Below are positions 1 to 8,676 of a stretch of DNA of 64,000 nucleotides, piece by piece; position 1 is the stretch's first letter, and each line of letters opens with the position of its first letter. Made by a program: the position numbers and the translations under genes. Location of the stretch: positions 23,277,501 through 23,341,500 of the forward strand of contig NC_079878.1 in the NCBI RefSeq assembly GCF_029227915.1, given 5' to 3'. This DNA is from Hydractinia symbiolongicarpus. Taxonomy: Eukaryota > Cnidaria > Hydrozoa > Anthoathecata > Hydractiniidae. The notes under the pieces are model-generated. The model ran no database searches and had not been told where the DNA came from. It saw nothing but the letters and a program-made list of their open reading frames with translations.

Positions 1-366
1 AGCGGACAAAGCAATCTATGATGCATACAAAAACAAGTTCACCATACCGCTGGATTTTGAAATGTTGGATAGCACGATTCCTTATTATCAGGCCGGATTA
101 GGTAATAGGCTGTGTTATGAGATAACATTCAACAATTATGACAGGGTAGTATTATCAACACCTACCAAACCTTCAGGTTCTGCCACAGCACCGGCGCCGG
201 ATGCTAAATACAAAATCTCCAACATATCTCTCGAATATGAGACAACAAAGGGATGGTAACGCCGGTGAAATACAGAAACATCTGCAACTACATGATGTGA
301 AGGTCGCGGACTACCTAACCACGAAATATGCTCTATGGCTGGATTTCAGAACCATAGATGAAAACT
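1..366 (+). pseudogene. Polinton major capsid protein (double jelly-roll hexon type), 5' fragment
   Basis: Reads open from the window edge, so the true start lies to the left. The stretch with IPLDFEMLDSTIPYY followed by a YEITFNNYDRV segment resembles the major capsid protein of Polinton/adintovirus elements, which forms the icosahedral shell. Near position 235 the frame ends at a stop (about 257) while a second frame continues with a segment containing LTTKYALWLDF. A segment of the usual protein between these parts seems to be missing, so I infer an internal deletion plus a frame change. At 366 the gene is cut by a transposon and it resumes at 3953. The family call rests on motif recognition only. 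Confidence 0.68.
357..366. repeat. Target-site duplication, left copy (GATGAAAACT)
   Basis: Direct 10-bp repeat matching 3953-3962, immediately outside the inverted ends of the transposon. Confidence 0.85.
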
Positions 367-441
367 CAACCTCGAACCCAGGGCCTGTAGCGTTTTTTGA
401 TATGAGGATGAAACGCGTGCGAGGCCCTGGTACAACAGACT
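367..441 (+). repeat. Left terminal inverted repeat of the 3.59-kb transposon
   Basis: Matches the reverse complement of 3878-3952 over 75 bp with about one mismatch. The outer bases CAACCTCGAACCCAGGG recur at one end of a 113-bp element at 28164. Confidence 0.9.
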
Positions 442-1112
442 TACTCAACCAATGAGAATGCGTATACGGCTTTTTTAAATTATGCTAAAAAGATAATAAA
501 TGCAGAAGTATTTTTTGCAAGCACAGCATTTTATAGTAACAACAAATATGGCGATGAGCATTACGCAGATTTTTTGGTAACTTGTTTATGAAGAAAATAT
601 TTATTAATTCACGTTATTTTTGACTTTCCTTGCATCGTTACAAATTTATCGGTGCTGTTCAAAATTTTTAAACATTATTTTTGTTGTTTCACTGATGGGA
701 AAAAGGCAGCTGACAAGTCAAATGGAATGGTGCGATGAACATCTGTCCTGCTAACGAAAGTAGCAGGTACTTCTCACCTTTTGTTGGGACACAATACTTA
801 TATTTTTTAAAAAACTGCAATTTAATTTTTGTTTTCACATGCTAAAACAGAAACTTGGTATAGATGCAACTTTTTTAGTATGTATGCTGGCTAACTAGCT
901 AGATACTGTTAGCTAGCTTGAAGATGCACAACAATGACAAGTAATCTTTTTTATGTCACAATTCAAGGGATATTATTTGACAATTTTTTGGGATAAGAAT
1001 ACTAGCTAGAGCATTAAAAAATATTTTAGGAAATAAAGTATAGCTAGCTGTATAAATAAAAGGAAATATATATATACAAAAAATAACAACTAATATAAAT
1101 CTTTTTTTTTAG
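442..1112. other. Transposon interior without a recognised gene
   Basis: AT-rich sequence between the left inverted repeat and the first recognised exon. It contains several GCTAGCTAG-like short repeats (about 880-1050) and a T-rich tract ending in AG at 1111-1112 that looks like a splice acceptor. A first exon of the zinc-finger gene may lie here but cannot be identified. Confidence 0.5.
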
Positions 1113-1953
1113 GCAAAGGGAAAGAAAATATCACACCACATAAAGTTTATAGTGGATGTGATAAAGTGTGTAGACTGTGTGCTGAGACTGACTTAAAACG
1201 ATTTAGTCAAATTTTTGGAAATATTGGAACATCAAAACAACTTCAAGAGAAAATACAAGGCACTGTGGGTATCACAATTGTGCAAACTGATAACATAAAT
1301 GATATAATCTGTCGTAAATGTGAAAGAAAAATTGAAAACTTTGTACAATTTAAGATTTTGTGTCGGAATGCACAGATAAGCTTTCGGAAAAAATTGCAGT
1401 GTGAAAAGGGTAATATCGTCACCAGAGCAAAAATGTACCACAAAGAAACTCTAAAAGAGGTAAGAGGTAAAATATACATTCTTTCTTACCTATGTTTTAA
1501 AAATTACATATATCTTTTTTATATATACTATGCATATACATGTATACTTTTTTATATTTTATATATATTCTTCAAATTTACTATCTTGATTTATAGTGTC
1601 ACCAAAAAAAACAACTGGTTTATGAAAAAGCAGGAAGCACATCACAGAATTCAACAGTGGAATATGATAAATCTGTGTACCATAAAGACAGATTTGTATT
1701 TCAATCAAGACTATTAAGTGAAGATCAAGTTGACCATATCAATCAGAAAGTTAAATTAAGAATACCAAGTACAATCGCAAATATCTCATCTCTCATACCC
1801 AGCATTTACTTCTCACAAAAATGTATCATCACAGCATCTATTGAAAGAAAGTCAAAAGAATTATGCAAGAAAAAGAATGGTAGTGTTTTATATGGGACAT
1901 TATTTGAAGATATGAATAACTTTAGTATTGAGGCAATTTGGAATGAGTTGAAG
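1113..1953 (+). CDS. ZAD-like zinc-finger protein, two visible exons (1113-1459, 1597-1953)
   Basis: Exon one follows a polypyrimidine tract and AG at 1112. It carries CRLCAETD and, about 45 residues later, IICRKCERK, the paired C-x2-C arrangement of a ZAD/THAP-like zinc-binding domain. It ends at a GTAAG donor (1460). Exon two begins after TTATAG at 1597 and is open in the same phase until a possible donor at 1954, which supports real splicing. The second exon has a Cys/Lys-rich segment ending in a stretch like those in cnidarian transposon-encoded proteins; that is a recollection of a pattern, not a search. It converges with the helicase gene and the 3' ends overlap. DNA binding to the transposon ends is a plausible but untested role. 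No upstream start exon was identified. Confidence 0.5.
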
Positions 1954-3544
1954 GTATCTCAGCCATTTTTAATTTTTTCTTTAAACTCTCATCTGATACT
2001 TCTCTATATTTAATACGTTCCTCTTTTTTAGGTTCTTTCAAGAGTGAAGAATCACAATTGCTACAGCATTGATCCTGGGGTTGATAATGATATCCAAAGT
2101 GAATCATCAATACTTTACGAAGGCATTGTGTCGTAGTACAAAAATTCACCATATGTTCATCAACTTTATTTTGTTTTAAACGCCTACTGCTGATATCATG
2201 CCCGGTATAGTACAATCTTGCCAATGCTTCTTGCCCTCTTCGACCAGCCCGTCCAAATTGCTGCATATAGTCTTCGATGGTACTTGGTGGACTTATATGG
2301 AAAATTTGTTCGATATAGGGTGCATGAACACCCATACCAAGCGCAGAAGTTGCTATTATAACGCAAATGTTTGAAACTTCTTTTGCAACTTCAAGGAGAA
2401 TTTCGTTTTTCATTCACTTTGTTTGTGGTGCGTGAAATTGCACAATTAAACAATTGCTAGGGTTTGTTATGTTTTCAACATACATGTGTTCCTTTAATAC
2501 ATTTTTTATTAACTTGTATATATACCCACAAAACCTCAATCCACAATATATAATAGTTTGAGGAAAACTTTTCTTTAGTGATTTTAGCTCCTTTGCAAGT
2601 GGCAAGATGATATTTTCAATACCTTCTTCACCAACTTTTCTCTTTTCTTTGCACATGTATACATTTTTTCTGTTTGGATTAACAGATATTATTGTTGGGG
2701 TTTTCATTCCAAGTATATGTTTTATTTTAGCCAGTGTTTTTTCTGTTGCGGTAGCTGTAAGTGCGATAAAAGGTACCTCTCTAAAAAAAGCTCGCATTGC
2801 TCCCAAGTTTTCAAATTCTTTGCGAAATTCTTTTCCCCTTAAAGATAAAGAAATATATATATATTTTAGGATTAACATTTTGTTAGTTATATATAATAAT
2901 TTTGTATTATATATATATATAATATTATATATATATATATACATATATATATAATATTTAACTTTTTTAAAGTTGTAGCTATATATATACCTATATAAAT
3001 AAAGTAGTACTTACCAGGTGTCCAAGCAGTGAGCCTCATCAATGACACAAGCTTTGACATTTTTTTGATAAATTTTCGTTTTCATCAAAGTTCTTCCTCT
3101 CTCACTCAATATAGCCTCTGGATGGCAAAATAGGAAGTCACAATGACCATCCAATACAAATGATGGTAAGACATCTTCTGTTTTATCACTCAGACAGATA
3201 TCCTCAAACAACGTCTGTACAGCATTCTCCTCAAAATTTAAGTCACGTAGGATGTAGCAAGTCATTCCTACTTTTTTCAGAAAATTCACTTGATCTTCCA
3301 TAATCGCGTTTAAACAAGTGATTACAATGACAATTGAAGATTTTTCGTCTTTGTTTCTTATGACATCTGGTAACAGTTGAAAAATTAAAGATTTCCCATA
3401 TCCTGTTGGAAACACCCCAATGACATCCTGTCCTCTTACTATGGACTCCAAGCACTTGACTTGTTTGGGTTTAAAGTTAAGGTCAGGAAAATTTCGACAC
3501 TCCAGAGATCTTTGAATTTTCTCCAAAATTGCGAAGGGTTCCAT
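1922..3544 (-). pseudogene. RecQ-type superfamily 2 DNA helicase, two exons (3544-3015, 2837-1922), one internal stop
   Basis: The protein has helicase motifs in order: motif I with PTGYGKS, motif II with DEAHCLD, motif III ALTATAT, a segment with ATSALGMG, and motif VI QQFGRAGRRGQ. A RecQ-like zinc-binding region with CLRK...CCSNCD follows. RecQ helicases unwind DNA 3' to 5' with ATP. The two exons join in phase across a GT-AG intron (donor at 3014, acceptor ending at 2838), completing a Trp codon. A single in-frame TGA at 2414-2416 interrupts the C-terminal half, so this copy is probably inactive unless the stop is an error. The start at 3544 (MEPFAILEKI) is the first Met ahead of the helicase fold. 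It may help transposon replication or repair, or be a captured host gene. Confidence 0.75.
2880..2960. repeat. AT dinucleotide-rich microsatellite in the helicase intron
   Basis: Runs of alternating AT and TATATA fill much of the intron between the two helicase exons. Confidence 0.8.
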
Positions 3545-3877
3545 CGCATCATCTGTTATTTTTGACGTAGATGTAAAATTTAGAAATTCTATTCTATAAT
3601 ATTTAAAATAAGAATAATAATAAACATTTAAAGTGGCTATCCCAGAAAATCACAAAAACCTATAGTTAGTGGATTGTTTCCACTATACAATACTATATGT
3701 ATCATACACCACAAAATGACTAGAAAGCCATTAAGGGTTGTATTTACTCTGTAATTTTACAGTGTAGCTATAGGTAGCGATGGCTAAAGTACCCTCCCGC
3801 CACTAGAACACCATCTTCGATCGAAAACGTCACGCATACATTACGTTTCTCTGCATGCTTAATTTTGGGCGAATTTC
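3545..3877. other. Transposon interior upstream of the helicase
   Basis: 333 bases between the helicase start and the right inverted repeat. AT-rich, presumably holding the helicase promoter on the minus strand. No specific element is recognised. Confidence 0.4.
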
Positions 3878-3952
3878 AGTCTGTTGTACCAGGGCCTCGT
3901 ACGCGTTTCATCCTCATATCAAAAAACGCTACAGGCCCTGGGTTCGAGGTTG
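3878..3952 (-). repeat. Right terminal inverted repeat of the 3.59-kb transposon
   Basis: Reverse complement of 367-441. It ends with ...GGGTTCGAGGTTG directly before the second target-duplication copy. Confidence 0.9.
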
Positions 3953-4126
3953 GATGAAAACTCACTGCACGGGACCGGCCGACGGATTGAAAATGCGAGC
4001 GAGGGGATCACACTGCAAGTTGAAAAGACGGCCGAAACCGCGGGATCCTTAAACGCCTACATATATCTAATCATGGATGCTCAATTAAATATTCAAAACG
4101 GTGAAATTATGGATGTACTATATTAA
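3953..4126 (+). pseudogene. Polinton major capsid protein, 3' fragment
   Basis: Starts at the second copy of the 10-bp target duplication and runs open to TAA at 4124-4126. It encodes the C-terminal tail, with GTGRRIENASEGITLQ and YIYLIMDAQLNIQNG. The same frame continues the capsid segment that stops at 366, so the two pieces are one gene split by the transposon. The packaging ATPase begins two bases after the stop. Confidence 0.68.
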
Positions 4127-4127
4127 G

Positions 4128-4724
4128 ATGGACTACATGAAAGATCCTTACACGGCATTATTCGTCGGTCCCACGGGCTGCGGAAAATCCAGACGCGTTG
4201 TAACATTACTAGAGAGTGAATACTTTGATCACTTTGATTTCATTGTGATTATATGTCCAACATTAAGATGGAATAAGACATATATGGGGAGTAACTGGTT
4301 CTGGAGGGATAGATATGTGATTCTAATTGAGCCCAGAGGTATGTTGTATGAATGGATTCAAAAGATGACGGATTTCTGTGCCGGATACAAAACATTATTC
4401 CTGATCGACGATATAATCGCAGATGAGAAACTGGACAAAAAGAGGCAACCGCTTCTGGAGCTGGCCATCAGCGGTCGGCATCGAAACCACACCATGTGGC
4501 TACTCACACAATCATACACCGCGATACCGAAGAACTTACGAAGGCAGGCAAAAATGTTATATGTGTGGTATCCGAAGGACAGACATGATCTCGCAACCAT
4601 CCACGAAGAGAATGATGTCATTGAATCATCGGAGATCCAGAAGGTTAAGGAAAGGCTAAAAGATGGAAAATATACACATTTAGTCATGAGGATGGAACAT
4701 CCAAGAACTCACGTGATTTGCTAG
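4128..4724 (+). CDS. Polinton genome-packaging ATPase (FtsK/HerA-like)
   Basis: About 198 residues. Walker A is GPTGCGKS near residues 13-20 and a Walker B-type strand LFLIDDI lies near residue 90. Downstream LLTQSY fits a sensor motif. This is the packaging ATPase that drives DNA into capsids in Polintons, adintoviruses and virophages. The ATG at 4128 is preferred over an upstream GTG at 4101 in the same frame because it follows the capsid stop by one base and gives a start just before the P-loop strand. The frame is intact, unlike the capsid gene next to it. It is followed by a perfect hairpin at 4734-4762. Confidence 0.85.
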   Translation: MDYMKDPYTALFVGPTGCGKSRRVVTLLESEYFDHFDFIVIICPTLRWNKTYMGSNWFWRDRYVILIEPRGMLYEWIQKMTDFCAGYKTLFLIDDIIADEKLDKKRQPLLELAISGRHRNHTMWLLTQSYTAIPKNLRRQAKMLYVWYPKDRHDLATIHEENDVIESSEIQKVKERLKDGKYTHLVMRMEHPRTHVIC

Positions 4725-4733
4725 ATTGGACGT

Positions 4734-4762
4734 TTTTTGTTACAAGAGTCTTGTAACAAAAA
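4734..4762. terminator. Perfect 14-bp hairpin after the ATPase gene
   Basis: Arms TTTTTGTTACAAGA and TCTTGTAACAAAAA are exact reverse complements around a single G. It lies 9 bases past the ATPase stop. Similar GTTAC/GTAAC hairpins follow other genes of this element, so a 3'-end or termination role is inferred. Confidence 0.6.
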
Positions 4763-4774
4763 GTAACAGATCTA

Positions 4775-4914
4775 TAGACTCCTATAAGACTATCCTATAA
4801 TACTCCTATAATACTCCTATAAGACTATCCTATAATACTCCTATAATACTCCTATAATACTCCTATAATACTCCTATAATACTCCTATAATACTCCTATA
4901 ATACTCCTATAGTA
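4775..4914. repeat. 11-bp tandem repeats (ACTCCTATAAT and variants)
   Basis: About a dozen head-to-tail copies of ACTCCTATAAT, with occasional ACTATCCTATA variants, fill the space between the ATPase and the next gene and end at its ATG (4917). Being directly upstream, they form whatever promoter that gene has; each copy contains a CTATAA core. Confidence 0.85.
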
Positions 4915-4916
4915 CC

Positions 4917-5546
4917 ATGATAGAATATATAAATTTCATATTACTGGTGACAGCCGTGGCGCTATTGCTGGTATTGGTTAGTTTTTGCCTTTTTTGTATT
5001 AAAAAATACCTATCGCTATTGAAAATGGCTGAAACAGCAATTGACAACCTAATTTTTATCGATGAACGGGATGACCAGGATGATGGGAAGAGACAGAAAT
5101 TGCTCGAGTGCGTGCTGACCGGAAATAGTATCCTGTATCTGGGGAAGATGTATACGGAGGCGGGGATCCGGAAGCTCGGGAATAATGAGGTGGATAAACT
5201 TTTCACCATATACGAGGCTAAACTGTCCGGTCAAATGGTAAAGTCTCTTGGAGAGTCAATAATCCACATGTACTCTCTGGGTGCCTGTGCGGCTCTGGGC
5301 ATAAAAAATGAAAAGGCTCTGAGTGATGACCTGGAGAATGACCCATTCCTAAACTCCGCCCTTCAAAGGTTCACGTGCGATTTGTATTATAAGTTCGGAT
5401 CACTACTATCACCAATCAGTGTGGGTCTAATTACAGGTAGGCATTATATCGCTGGAAGAAATTTAAACGCAAATAATAATATAGATATAGATAATAAAGA
5501 TGTCAGAGGAACAGACTCCTATTCAGGTGACAACGAAGAACCCTAA
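4917..5546 (+). CDS. Polinton membrane protein of unknown function, 209 aa
   Basis: Residues 5-28 form one strongly hydrophobic segment (FILLVTAVALLLVLVSFCLFCI), then a lysine stop-transfer and a soluble, mostly helical domain. The C-terminus is Asn/Asp-rich and low in complexity. This layout suggests a membrane-anchored virion or assembly protein; I do not recognise the family. The start is the first ATG after the 11-bp repeats. The end overlaps the next gene by 47 bases in another frame, as in compact viral genomes. Confidence 0.65.
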   Translation: MIEYINFILLVTAVALLLVLVSFCLFCIKKYLSLLKMAETAIDNLIFIDERDDQDDGKRQKLLECVLTGNSILYLGKMYTEAGIRKLGNNEVDKLFTIYEAKLSGQMVKSLGESIIHMYSLGACAALGIKNEKALSDDLENDPFLNSALQRFTCDLYYKFGSLLSPISVGLITGRHYIAGRNLNANNNIDIDNKDVRGTDSYSGDNEEP

Positions 5547-5922
5547 AAAGGTTGAATCTGGTAAGAGGTTGGCGGAATACAACCGTAAAAAGAGGGAGGA
5601 ATATAAAAAATGGCTCATGGCACAGAATCAAGCACAGCCTACGCCTCAAGCACAAACACAGCCGACGCCTCAAGCACACTCAGCACCTCAGACACAGTTG
5701 GAGGATCCTAAGGATATTGTCATTGAGGATTCTGTGACAGATGGCCCTAAACACGGTGGAGTGAACTACACAATAATGGGTGGTGGTGTGATAGTTATGC
5801 TACTAATTGGAGCGTTGGTGGTCTATAAAAATAATGACAAAAATATTAAGGTGAAGGGTACCCCACCAAGTGACTCTGGTAATAAAAAAACTATGAGAAT
5901 AAGTAAGCTTGAAATGGAATAA
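5500..5922 (+). CDS. Polinton single-pass membrane protein, 140 aa, unknown function
   Basis: The N-terminal 45 residues are basic, with KRLAEYNRKKREEYKKW. A Gln/Pro/Ala repeat follows (copies of QAQTQPTP-like units, about residues 46-66), then a hydrophobic segment MGGGVIVMLLIGALVVYK near residues 91-108 and a short polar tail. The basic N-terminus could bind nucleic acid on the inner face of a membrane or particle, which is inference. It overlaps the preceding gene by 47 bases. Confidence 0.65.
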   Translation: MSEEQTPIQVTTKNPKKVESGKRLAEYNRKKREEYKKWLMAQNQAQPTPQAQTQPTPQAHSAPQTQLEDPKDIVIEDSVTDGPKHGGVNYTIMGGGVIVMLLIGALVVYKNNDKNIKVKGTPPSDSGNKKTMRISKLEME

Positions 5923-5966
5923 AGGGATAATATCGCGTTACTATAATCTTGAAGTAAATATAAGGC

Positions 5967-6194
5967 ATGGATAAGAAAAGTATAGTCAACGATATTTATA
6001 AAGCATCGGTCGTATGCGTTTTCGCTGTGGGCTATTCAATGCTCGGGAAAAAGGTATTAAAAATGACACCACCCTCAATTCAGAAGTTTGACCTGGAAGA
6101 TACCGGAAAGCTTGTAGCCATAGTCGCTGCAAGTGAAATGACAAGAGAATATCTAGTTAAGCAGAAAATTATACCCGAAACTATAAATATATAA
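5967..6194 (+). CDS. Small Polinton protein, 75 aa, putative membrane protein
   Basis: Starts MDKKSIVNDIYKA, followed by a moderately hydrophobic segment VVCVFAVGYSML and a second helix KLVAIVAASEMTREYL. It has the look of a small conserved protein I associate with cnidarian Polintons, but I cannot name a function. Its stop codon shares a base with the start of the next small ORF (TAATG at 6192-6196), as in translationally coupled genes. Confidence 0.6.
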   Translation: MDKKSIVNDIYKASVVCVFAVGYSMLGKKVLKMTPPSIQKFDLEDTGKLVAIVAASEMTREYLVKQKIIPETINI

Positions 6195-6325
6195 TGTTGC
6201 GAATACTGGAATGGTTGGTCTGGGTTTTATATCGACGTAAGAAAGTTGAGAGTATTTTACCCAAGGTGGAATACACGGAGGTGGATACGGATGTCATAGA
6301 CTCCGAAGCTATCGTATTAAAATAA
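6194..6325 (+). CDS. Tiny ORF, 43 aa, overlapping the previous stop
   Basis: ATG at 6194 overlaps the TAA of the preceding gene and runs 43 codons to TAA at 6323-6325. The peptide begins MLRILEWLVWVLYRRKK, a short aromatic membrane-type helix followed by a basic stretch, then an acidic tail. Its position in a tightly packed gene run and its sensible membrane topology support a real gene. No family recognised. Confidence 0.45.
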   Translation: MLRILEWLVWVLYRRKKVESILPKVEYTEVDTDVIDSEAIVLK

Positions 6326-6335
6326 CGCCACTAAA

Positions 6336-6354
6336 ATATACTGTAGTAGTATAT
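6336..6354. promoter_or_regulatory. Short AT-rich dyad upstream of the 6360 gene
   Basis: ATATACT and AGTATAT flank a GTAGT loop just before the ATG at 6360. It may be a promoter element; evidence is limited to the dyad and position. Confidence 0.3.
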
Positions 6355-6359
6355 GAAAC

Positions 6360-6785
6360 ATGGCTTCAATTGCAATGATGTTGGGAGGTGCCTTCGCGAA
6401 CGCTTTGGCTTTCACCGGATCAAGCTACCTCTTTTCAAGTTTATCCAAGGATAGGATAGATAAGGAACGGAAGCGGCATGATCTGGCCATAGAACAGCTG
6501 CAAAAGGCTCAGGTTATATGGCAACGTAAAAGACAGGAGAGGGTTGACTTTATCAATAAGCAGCTCAGACTTGAGAAGAAGGCCGAGGGTAAATTCACGG
6601 AGCTGGATGACGCGATGCGGGAATATAAAAAAGTATTTGGAGGGTCACCTCTCACAGATATTCCGCGCAAGCCCGTATTGAGCGACTTTTATACACCCAG
6701 CAACGGCCAACATGAACGGGAATTGGCATTTATCGCGCTAAGCATGATCGGTGTCGGTGGTGCCGTGTGGTATTTCGAAAAATAG
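6360..6785 (+). CDS. Polinton protein with two membrane segments and a coiled coil, 141 aa
   Basis: A hydrophobic N-terminus (MASIAMMLGGAFANALAF) is followed by a long charged helix, about residues 28-85 and rich in Lys/Arg/Glu/Gln, likely a coiled coil. A conserved-looking LSDFYTPSNGQ segment follows, and a C-terminal hydrophobic helix (FIALSMIGVGGAVWYF) ends in Glu-Lys. It looks like a minor structural or membrane protein of the element. Function unknown. It converges with the 6840-8121 gene and the gap contains a perfect hairpin. Confidence 0.65.
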   Translation: MASIAMMLGGAFANALAFTGSSYLFSSLSKDRIDKERKRHDLAIEQLQKAQVIWQRKRQERVDFINKQLRLEKKAEGKFTELDDAMREYKKVFGGSPLTDIPRKPVLSDFYTPSNGQHERELAFIALSMIGVGGAVWYFEK

Positions 6786-6802
6786 TACTATGCCGCGGGT
6801 AT

Positions 6803-6827
6803 TATGTTACATGTGTCATGTAACATA
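6803..6827. terminator. Perfect 11-bp hairpin between convergent genes
   Basis: Arms TATGTTACATG and CATGTAACATA with a TGT loop. It sits in the 54-base gap between a plus-strand and a minus-strand gene end, where a bidirectional 3'-end signal would be expected. Confidence 0.6.
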
Positions 6828-6839
6828 TATTCAGTATGG

Positions 6840-8121
6840 CTAACGCTTTGTCACCATGTAGGTGTATATCAGACCTCCGATTCCGACTATCAAAGCCCAC
6901 AGGTTTTGACTCAACCAACCGACGGCTTCCTTTGCTCTATTTAGGATCCATGATACGATGGATCCAATTATACCCGGTAGGGACGCGGCTGCGGCACCGG
7001 CTAATCTACCCAGGAGAGATCCCAGCGCGTTCAGCTTGTTCTTTATCCATTCCCTCGCACCACCTTCGGTTTTTTCATGATTTTTTTGTATTACCGGTGG
7101 ATGACCCCCCACCCCCTGGTGTCAAAGTTTCAACTAGAAGGCCGATAACCATACCAAATGCCGTTAGTACACTGACGATGGTGATACCCTGCTCACGGAA
7201 TAGCGTTCGTATCTTTTCACCCAATGTAGTTTCTTTGTCAAGTACTTTGGTAATCGTCTCCCTGATGCTTTTTATTTGACTGTTAAGTTTACCTTTTAGA
7301 ATATCGATAATCTCTTGCCGGCCTTTCAACTCATTTTGCAAACCTTTCAACCTTTCTTTCGCTTCATTTTGTTGTTCCTCGGTCATATTTGGTGTGTTTT
7401 CCATCTCTTCCAACTTGTTTTTTTCTCTGTCAATATGCTGTTCGAGCTGAACCTTTTTTGCAACTTCATCCTGAAGACTTCCTCTTATGTTTCTCAATGA
7501 TCTATCCAATCCTAGCAATTCACGCATAGGATATTCAAATAGATCACCGGTCTGGGTTGCTTCATGGTCTACAGATTGTTGTTTGACCAATGAAATTAAA
7601 TCTTCCGCACTGTTCACAACATCTCCAGACATGGTTTCTAATTCTATATCGGTCGCATTCTCTATTTTATCCGGTGACGGTAGTCTCTCTTCTATTTTGT
7701 TTAGCCTAGCGGCCTGTCGGGGGGTTATACTACCTTTCGGTATATCGAACCCCAAACCGCGCAGCCTTTTCTTGCCCAATAGATCTGCAATGGTACCGGT
7801 AGACCTTAGAGATCCACCATTTGTCAGAGGTCTGTTATCACCCTTGTAGTATAATTCAACACCACGAGACTCAAACAGATCGGTATGTATCACGCTCGGG
7901 TTCTCGTTTGGATATATAGTTAGTAGCTTCTCATAGAGCGATTTAACCAGCTCACTGGTAACTCTGGAGCGCAGAGAGGTTTCTCCACCGAATGATGTCT
8001 CCTCATCGGGAGTATGTATCTGTACTCGTGTGCGTTCCCTCGGTACCCTAGGTGTGGAGTCATCGGTACCCTCGTCGGGTTGACCATGGTCACCAAACGG
8101 ATCAATATCAATGTCCGCCAT
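6840..8121 (-). pseudogene. Polinton structural-type protein with long coiled coil and C-terminal membrane region, frameshifted
   Basis: The first part (8121 down to 7075, 348 aa) has an acidic N-terminus, a conserved-looking central region and a long heptad-rich coiled coil (about residues 215-300), then a hydrophobic segment (VSVLTAFGMVIGLLVE) and a Gly-rich linker. The second part (7112 down to 6840) continues in another frame with two hydrophobic helices (LPGIIGSIVSWIL and LWALIVGIGGLIYTYM). The frames overlap in a G-rich and then A7-containing stretch at 7075-7112, so one extra base there would explain the break. I recall cnidarian Polinton proteins in which both parts form one chain. 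The topology suggests a virion membrane or fibre-like protein; function is not established. Confidence 0.6.
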
Positions 8122-8166
8122 TATTTTATTTTATTTAGAGGATAGTTTTTTCCTAATATAATAGAA

Positions 8167-8652
8167 ATGGCAGAGAGTTCTAGTACCAGAGAAGAAGTGT
8201 TTAAAACGGATATATCCAATTCCCAACTTGAGGAGCTGGTGAAATTACGAGGCAAGTTCCAAGACAGGACACACGAACACGGAGGATCTCTGATCATATG
8301 GTCGATTCTGGAGGGATTATCCGGAACCGCAGCCATTACCGGCTCGATAGCGACCGCGGTGACCATTATTAGAAATTTGGGCGGTACCCATGGAAATTAC
8401 ATGCGGAATTCGGGTATGTGTCTATTGGGCTCGGCTTCCTATGCGGTTACCGCCCAATATGTTAGGACATATCGGGAGAAACTTATCAAATTAAGAGCCG
8501 CATATCGCGTTGTGCAAAATGCCATCGATGTTTTCGATAAAACGCTACTCTGGCACACCCGGATCTGTAGAGCCGATTTTGAGAGTTTGTGTGATACGTA
8601 TCATAGAACTCTCAAGGATCTGGATAAACTGGATATAGGTTATTTAGAGTAA
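8167..8652 (+). CDS. Polinton protein of unknown function, 161 aa, paralogue of the next gene
   Basis: The N-terminus contains SNSQLEELVKLRGKFQDR, a helical segment closely matched in the following gene. A hydrophobic glycine/alanine-rich middle (about residues 45-100) looks membrane-interacting, and a charged helical C-terminus follows. It is transcribed divergently from the 6840-8121 gene with 45 bases between their starts, so the two share a short AT-rich promoter gap. No domain recognised. Confidence 0.6.
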   Translation: MAESSSTREEVFKTDISNSQLEELVKLRGKFQDRTHEHGGSLIIWSILEGLSGTAAITGSIATAVTIIRNLGGTHGNYMRNSGMCLLGSASYAVTAQYVRTYREKLIKLRAAYRVVQNAIDVFDKTLLWHTRICRADFESLCDTYHRTLKDLDKLDIGYLE

Positions 8653-8676
8653 AGTTTTTTTCTTTGTAGTAACCAA

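Larger units (their letters stand above)
367..3952. mobile_element. 3.59-kb DNA transposon with 75-bp TIRs and 10-bp TSD, inserted in the capsid gene
   Basis: The ends 367-441 and 3878-3952 are inverted copies, starting CAACCTCGAACCCAGGGC, with about one mismatch over 75 bp. The 10-bp sequence GATGAAAACT occurs directly outside both ends (357-366 and 3953-3962) as a target-site duplication, and it belongs to the interrupted capsid reading frame. Inside are a plus-strand ZAD-like zinc-finger gene and a minus-strand RecQ-type helicase gene that converge. I do not see a recognisable DDE transposase, so either one of these genes belongs to the mobilisation machinery or this is a partial element. 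A 10-bp duplication does not fit hAT (8), piggyBac (4) or Academ (3-4); Mutator-like elements (8-11) remain possible by length. Superfamily not assigned. Confidence 0.88.

Noticed and set aside
1232-1479. Minus-strand ORFs opposite the zinc-finger exon
   Set aside because: Antisense shadows of the spliced exon, which has the Cys pairs and consensus borders.
6836-7279. 147-codon plus-strand ORF
   Set aside because: Antisense shadow of the coiled-coil/membrane gene.
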